Below, in pieces: positions 57,994 to 64,000 of a stretch of DNA of 64,000 nucleotides. The notes below the pieces were generated by a model. The model did not search any database. It saw nothing but the letters and a program-made list of their open reading frames with translations, and was not told the origin of the DNA. The position numbers and the translations under genes were made by a program. Each line of letters starts with the position of its first letter. Positions within the stretch are counted from its first letter, which is position 1. Origin of the DNA: Haematococcus lacustris (lineage: Eukaryota > Chlorophyta > Chlorophyceae > Chlamydomonadales > Haematococcaceae); the NCBI GenBank assembly GCA_030144725.1, contig JASKMD010000025.1, forward strand, positions 7,581,663 to 7,645,662. The letters are read 5' to 3'.

Positions 57994-59700
57994 CAGTTTT
58001 TTTTTTAACGCTATATATAGCGATCGCTATAAAAAGCGACATTTCAGAGGGCTCCGTGCGCTATGGATTGGACCCCTTGCGGACTGTGCTATAGCGCATC
58101 GCGTTATAAAAAGTGAACTTTGTACTGCAGCCGCAGCTCGGCTAAGAGCCGCAATTTGGATAAGCGCCGCAGTCCCGATGGCTGAGGGCCGTGCCCGCCG
58201 AGGATTTAGCGATGGTTGTGGAAAACATCAACCAGCATTTTTGCAAGAGCCCAGCCCGCACCCAGAAGTACAAGCAGCTTTGCCACAGCCTTGGGCTCAT
58301 GGGTCAGCTGATAGGGCGGGCCGCGCCAACCCGTTGGCTGAGCTTGCGGAAGCCAGCAGAGCGGCTGGTGCGTGACATCAGGTCCTTGGTGTCCTACTTT
58401 GACACAGCCTCCACGCAGCCCCCTCACAGACCTCCCTACTCTCTTGGCAGCCTACGGGCTCTTGCCCATCCTTCGCTCACTCAACCGCCTCAACCTTCTG
58501 TGCCAAAGCCGTGCCATCTTTGTCGAGGACCTTATGCAGGAGGTGGCCCTGACGGCCAACAAGATCACTGCCTTGTACTCAGGCCCCTCCCCCTTCTCTG
58601 CACTGGACTTTCCTGAGCTGACAGCCTTCACCAATGTCAGTCAAAGGACCTGGCAGCTGCCTGGTGTACAACGGCTCTGGCCATTTGGCATTGCAGCCGC
58701 ATGGGAGTGGCAGTATGACAGTGCAATCAGATGAGGCTGACAGTGACAGTGAGGATGAGGAGGAGGTAGGCAGCAGGCAGGCAGCAGCGGACATGGAGAC
58801 AACGTTTGGTGAGAATGAGGAGGAGGAGGAAGGCAGTGAGCTAGGCAGTGAGCCGGTGCAGCTGTACGCCATCCCCCCAAAAGGGCGCCGGGCTGCTTTA
58901 GTGCCAGCCAGTGACTTCCAGCAGCATGTCGACAGTGCAAGCAGGAGCTGGCAGCAACAGCAGATGCTGTGGTACGTGACCTACACAGCCGCTTCCTCCC
59001 ACCGGAGCATGCCAAAGGACTGGCTGTTGTGTACGCCCACTACTGGGACAAGCAGCCCAGCGATGAAGACTTCCTTGAGCGCCTGGCCATTGTCAAGGCC
59101 CGGTACTGCATGGACGCGACCCTCGCTAACGGCCAACTAGCGCCAGCGTTGTTGGACCAGCAAAAGCTATCTGCCCAGCAATCAGCATTTGTGGAAGTCA
59201 TGCGCTGCCAAGCTGAACACCGTGTGGAGCTAAGCTCAGCAGCAGCCAACCCAGCCAAGGAGACCACCAAGCTGTGGCGCTACCTGGCTGGCCAACCCAT
59301 CACCAAGGCTGACATCTTGGAGTACATCAAGCTGGCAGAGCTTGCTCTGGTCATGACACCAGGCTTAGTGGAGGAGGAGCGCATGTTCTCAGCCATGGCT
59401 TACCTCAAAGATGACACCCGCAACAGGCTGCAAGAGTGCCACTTGAATGTGTGCGCCCGTGTCTTCAGCAGCAATCAATTTGATTTGGACACATTCCCAG
59501 ATAGCGTGCCATTAGCAAGTGGCTGGATAACGCTGCTGTGCGTGGGCGCTACCCGCCTTTGATTGGGCCTATTGCATTTAATTTTTGTTGTGCGCTATGG
59601 GGCCCAATAGGGTCGCGCTATGAACATGACAGTCCCAATCTGAGCCATGACACTTTGTGCTATGAAATTGGAAAGAGGCCAAATGAAAAAAAAAACACTG
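57994..59700 (+). mobile_element. hAT element, 1707 bp
   Basis: The left end CAGTTTTTTTTTT (57994) and inverted right end (reading CAGTGTTTTTTTTTT inward from 59700) are flanked by the 8-bp repeat CTACGCAC (57986-57993 and 59701-59708). CAGTG-type ends fit hAT. Subterminal GCGCTAT/CGCTATA motifs recur on both sides (58009, 58024, 58059, 58088 and 59592-59666) and may be transposase-binding sites. It encodes the C-terminal half of a transposase only. Confidence 0.88.
58191..59562 (+). pseudogene. hAT transposase, C-terminal half
   Basis: Starts mid-domain with FCKSPARTQKYKQLCHSLGL and APTRWLSLRKPAERLV (TRWLS is typical). A frame change follows near 58410 to PTLLAAYGLLPILRSLNRLN and VEDLMQEVALTANKITALYS. 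An acidic linker lies in another frame (58735-58850). After a further shift near 58935 come VVRDLHSRFLPPEHAK, WRYLAGQP and the dimerisation motif EERMFSAMAYLKDDTRNRL. The stop is near 59562. Shifts could hide introns. The N-terminus and first catalytic Asp are absent. Confidence 0.75.
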
Positions 59701-59882
59701 CTACGCACCCTGTTCCACCACCTGGTGCCTGACTTGCGGGAACACCACAGTTACAGATACTGCAGCCACAGCGGCACACTCGGCAGAGCAGGGACTAGCC
59801 GACTGGCCTTCCGTCCCAAAGGGTGGGCCAAACCTCTGAGCAGCCTTCTGATGATGATGTGGCATCAAGGTGCCTGACTTAC

Positions 59883-59963
59883 GCAGTTGCCGAGCCAAGC
59901 GTGCAGTAGAGGCATACACCACACAGGCAAGGTCTAGTGAGAAGCGCAGGGAGTGCCGCACAC
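59883..59963 (-). CDS. Exon of an unidentified minus-strand gene
   Basis: An 81-nt exon bounded by a CATGCAG acceptor and GTAAGT donor, encoding VRHSLRFSLDLACVVYASTA and RLARQL. Splice sites are good. A degraded copy of TARLA lies near 57680. Confidence 0.5.
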
Positions 59964-60264
59964 CTGCATGACCCCAACCGCTGCGTTCACCCGGCCCGCC
60001 CGACCGCTGCGTCCCAGCAGGCCTTGGGCACAGGCCTCGAACCCACTGGCAGCACCCTGCGGGCAGCAGGAGACCCAGCACCAGGCTGGGGTAGGCTCAG
60101 CGCACAAGCAGAAACAAAACGTCGTCAAAGCCGTCCTAGGTCAAAAGGCGAGCTCATTGAGGTCAGCACCAGTTCTCAGCGCTATAAATAGCGTCCACTT
60201 TTACATGCACTACTAGAAAGCGTGCAACTCTGGGAAAAAGAAGAAGAAGAGCGTGCAACTCTGG

Positions 60265-60375
60265 GAAACGAATGTGTCATCACCAGACTGGAGTTGACAT
60301 GCTGGTGGAGTTTGATGGGCAGGGGGAGGGTGGCAGAGGGGTTCTCCTCGCCAGAGTACTCCTTCTCCATGATGG
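60265..60375 (-). CDS. Exon candidate
   Basis: After a CCTAAG acceptor, one frame reads IMEKEYSGEENPSATLPLPI and KLHQHVNSSLVMTHSFP. The frame does not match the phase of the next upstream exon (60737-61141) unless another exon lies between. Confidence 0.35.
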
Positions 60376-60736
60376 CTTAGGCTAAGGGAAGATGGCGGGC
60401 AGTCTGTGCCTGATGAAAGAGGTGGCACAGTGAGTAGAAGAGGGCTCTGGTGCGGGTCAGGTCTGGAGGCCAGTCCTGGCCAGGGTGTTGAGCTGAGGGT
60501 TCAGGGGACCAGAGTGACAGTCAAGCCTGGTTGCCAGGGGCTGTGGTGCTGGCTGTGTGCAGCTGGCTCACACCCTCTCCATCGCCACCTCTCACTAACC
60601 CCAGCAGAAGAAATAGCAGAAAGGCTAGGGTGCAGCAGCAGCAGGGCCAGGGTGCAGCAGCAGCAGCAGCAGTGGCAGGAGGGGCAGCAGGGGCAGCAGG
60701 GGCAGCAGGCGAGGTTGCAGCCTCCCTAGTGCTCAC

Positions 60737-61141
60737 CAGCGGCCAGTCCCAAGACCAGTAGGCCCGCTTGAGCTGGTCCAGCAGCTCCGCCACCAGCTGC
60801 CGCCCCTCAACCCACTGCACCAGACCCGCCCTGTCCGCAAGCCCCACCTCAGGCCCCCAACCTGCTGCCACCCCTGACCCGGCCCCTGCCAGCAGCCCCT
60901 GACTGGCACCACTCCCTGCAGCACCAGCCCCTGCCTCTGTGCCAAGATCATGCACAGTGTCATCTGGGGGGCTGACCGACGGTGGGCTGCTGCTGCTGCT
61001 GGTGCCAGTATGGCTGTCTGCTTGGCTGCTGGACTGTGAGGGCGCAAAGGGAGATGCTGTGGAGCTGAGCTGGGCTGTGTCCTGCGCTGGGCCTTGTATG
61101 CGTGCCACAGGCCTAGCCGCCACATCAGTAGGCAGGCCCAC
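60737..61141 (-). CDS. Exon (405 nt) of an unidentified minus-strand gene
   Basis: TTGCAG acceptor and GTGAGC donor enclose 135 codons in phase 0: VGLPTDVAARPVARIQGPAQ, then a Ser/Gly/Ala-rich linker, and a compact end GLVQWVEGRQLVAELLDQLK, RAYWSWDWPL. The last part looks like a folded domain. No family was recognised. Confidence 0.5.
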
Positions 61142-61765
61142 CTGCAAGTCATTGCAAGACACACAGCACACATCACACATCACACATCACACATGTGCAT
61201 GGTGGTCCTACCTTGCTGCCTTGCCCAGAAGACCATGACCCGGGTGCCACATGCGAGGATAGGTTCAGTGCCAGGATACTGGGCTCAGGGGCAGCAGGCA
61301 GGTGGGCACTCTATGTGTGGGTGCCTCAGCCATGATGGGCTGGAGTGTGTCCAGGGTGTGATGTCATGGTGTCCTGTTAAGGCCACCTACACACTATCTC
61401 TCCCATGTTGGCAACTATGTGGATGCGAATTGTATCTGCCGTCATAAGCACCACAGGCATGAACCCACCATCACAGTCAAGACCTATGGTGCACAGTGCG
61501 TTCAAACTGGCAGCAGCAGGACCTCCCTCCTACTTGTTCAAATCTTGACTGCGATCTGAACCTAAGCCTGGTCCTCAACAGACAGGCTCCTCCCAGAACG
61601 ACTGCTTCTCAAACTCGCTGAAACTGGCAGCCTTGGCTGCGGGGTGGGGGCTGCAGGCTGGTAGGGGGACCAGGGGGTGGAGGGTGGAGGGATGGGAGAG
61701 AAGACAAGGGTGCGTGGGGCTGGGTGAGGGTGAGGAGCCAGCAGGCAGCTGGCCTGGCCCCACAC

Positions 61766-61840
61766 CTGAGCGCAGAAGTCGATGGAGCCGCGGGACAGTA
61801 GGCGGCGCAGGAGGGAGTGGAGCACTGCGGCACACGCTGC
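61766..61840 (-). CDS. Exon (75 nt) of an unidentified minus-strand gene
   Basis: CTGCAG acceptor and GTGTGG donor enclose 25 codons in phase 0: AACAAVLHSLLRRLLSRGSI, DFCAQ. It is consistent in phase with the exons at 63584-63426 and 61141-60737. Confidence 0.5.
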
Positions 61841-62362
61841 CTGCAGTGGCCAACCGCAGCCGCCGCCGCAGGTGGAGGTGACAGCTAGAACAGAAGCAGT
61901 GGCGGCAGCTGTAGTGGCGGCAGCAGGGGTGATGTGGGACATGGCCTCCTTAAACACTACATCTTTAGACCTTTGGTTACCCTGCTCTCACTCTACCTCT
62001 CAGGCACCAGAGCCTCCTTAGCCGGACTCATACAGCACTAACCCTACCCAGCAGACAGACATCAGCAGGGTAAATGAGGCCATGCAGCACACATGTGCCA
62101 TGCGCCCATGCTTCACACTCTGACAGTGAGCTAGGTGACCTAGGTGGGGCCTGAGGTATTGTGACTGAGGAGCGGCATGCAACTTTGAATGAATAAATAA
62201 TCTGAGATAGGGGTAGACAACCCCATACTCCTGCACGAGAGGTGGCCACCCAGCCTGGTTGCTTCTTGGCGGCACGTTGCATGCCGCACAGCCTCTAGGT
62301 AAGGTGCACACACTCTGCTCCTTGATCTTGCTCAGCACAGCAACGGGATGTGTGGCAACTGG

Positions 62363-63384
<1,022 letters not shown>

Positions 63385-63425
63385 TGAGTCGTGTGTGTCC
63401 ACCAGCACGGCCCCAGGGAGCTGAC

Positions 63426-63584
63426 CTGGGTTCCGCAGCGCTGTGCCAGGACGTTGTGCATGTAGACCCGGTATGGGCTGAACAGTCCAGCCTCCAGGTT
63501 CTGCAGCCGCACACCAAACCAGCAGCTGGGTGGGGTCTCCCCAAGCAGGCCGGCAGGCACGAAGGTGGTGAGCCAGGCCTTCAG
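63426..63584 (-). CDS. Exon (159 nt) of an unidentified minus-strand gene
   Basis: TATAG acceptor and GTCAGC donor enclose 53 codons in phase 0: [53 protein letters not shown]. Clearly protein-like. The family is not recognised. The gene probably continues beyond the right edge. Confidence 0.55.
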
Positions 63585-63599
63585 CTATACTGGCAGTCA

Positions 63600-64000
63600 G
63601 CGCCAGTGCAGTGGAGCTAAGCATGGGTTTCAGGTTTCCTAGTGACAGTGTGGGGTCTGGGTGGTGCCCCTACCCAGACATGTGAACAGCGCCAGCCTCA
63701 CAGCGTGCTGCCGGACAAAGCTGGATTGTAGTGAGTACCATAGGAGACCCTAGGGGCATGCGCTCCACGTGGCAACCCTCCTGCCAACTGCATCCTGCCT
63801 CACTCCACCTCTGCAGTGCAGGCCACTCAGCCCACCCCAGAGGGTCAGAGGCAAGGTGGCTGCGCCTGGGAGGTGTGAGGGCTGCAGCTCACCTGGCCCC
63901 ACCCCTCTCTACAGCCATGCCCGTTTTCATCATTCCTGAACACCAGTGCCTGATGTCACCCAGCCCCCCGCTGGTTGAGGGCCCCCTGCCAGGCCCGTCA
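63600..64000. other. Probable intron/exon sequence of the same gene, unresolved
   Basis: No exon could be placed with confidence before the window ends. Confidence 0.3.

Noticed and set aside
60178..60196. GCGCTATAAATAGCG as a right terminus of the 58-kb hAT element
   Set aside because: The true right end is at 59700, with the CTACGCAC duplication. This motif has no matching duplication.

Overview
This is a GC-rich nuclear window from a green alga. The genes have many short GT-AG introns. One has a plastid-type transit peptide, and TGTAA motifs (the usual volvocalean poly(A) signal) lie downstream of both complete genes. CTG, CCCAGCCCTG-type and CTCCC repeats are everywhere. Together these suggest a chlorophyte of the Volvocales, possibly Haematococcus-like; that assignment is inference.

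Two ordinary genes can be reconstructed completely, both on the minus strand. One is an 8-exon phosphoserine aminotransferase (7667 to 4736, 414 aa, plastid serine synthesis). The other is a 15-exon hypersensitive-induced-response/SPFH (band 7) protein (53754 to 50727, 309 aa) with a 16-base microexon. A tRNA-Ala(AGC) lies at 28391-28463 and a second copy at 56135-56207 (minus), with a broken third at 29498-29581. Several in-phase exons of an unidentified minus-strand gene occupy 57-63.6 kb.

Most of the rest is mobile DNA, often with exact termini. From 11.4 to 21.9 kb there is a stack of insertions. A hAT-like element (8-bp duplication AACACATG) is interrupted by a 5.2-kb long-TIR element (7-bp duplication CCTGGAC) and by a second hAT-like element (CTGCTAAC). 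The latter is itself interrupted by a 3.0-kb Ty3/gypsy-like LTR element with identical 350-bp LTRs (GGTTA). A 2.0-kb hAT element (22331-24312, GTAATACA) sits inside an element with about 430-bp inverted arms (21.9-25.4 kb). Another hAT element (57994-59700, CTACGCAC) splits a duplicated gene segment. A LINE reverse transcriptase remnant lies at 39.9-42.1 kb.

The least familiar features are (1) a family of long-TIR elements ending CAATCA with 7-bp target duplications (11546-16746 and 32011-36171), which share compound minisatellite interiors; (2) three decayed Fanzor/TnpB-like C-terminal regions (29.0, 49.5, 54.7-55.4 kb), two of them in an inverted duplicated unit that also carries tRNA-Ala; (3) a zinc-motif/proline-rich/SAP-like gene at 9.4-10.5 kb with a decayed relative at 24.3 kb; and (4) two oppositely oriented tandem arrays (42.6-44.5 and 47.9-48.6 kb) sharing a 20-bp palindrome.

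Large ORFs over repeats (12.2-12.9, 15, 32-35, 42.8-44.6, 46.4, 62.3-63.4 kb) are repeat artefacts and are not called as genes.
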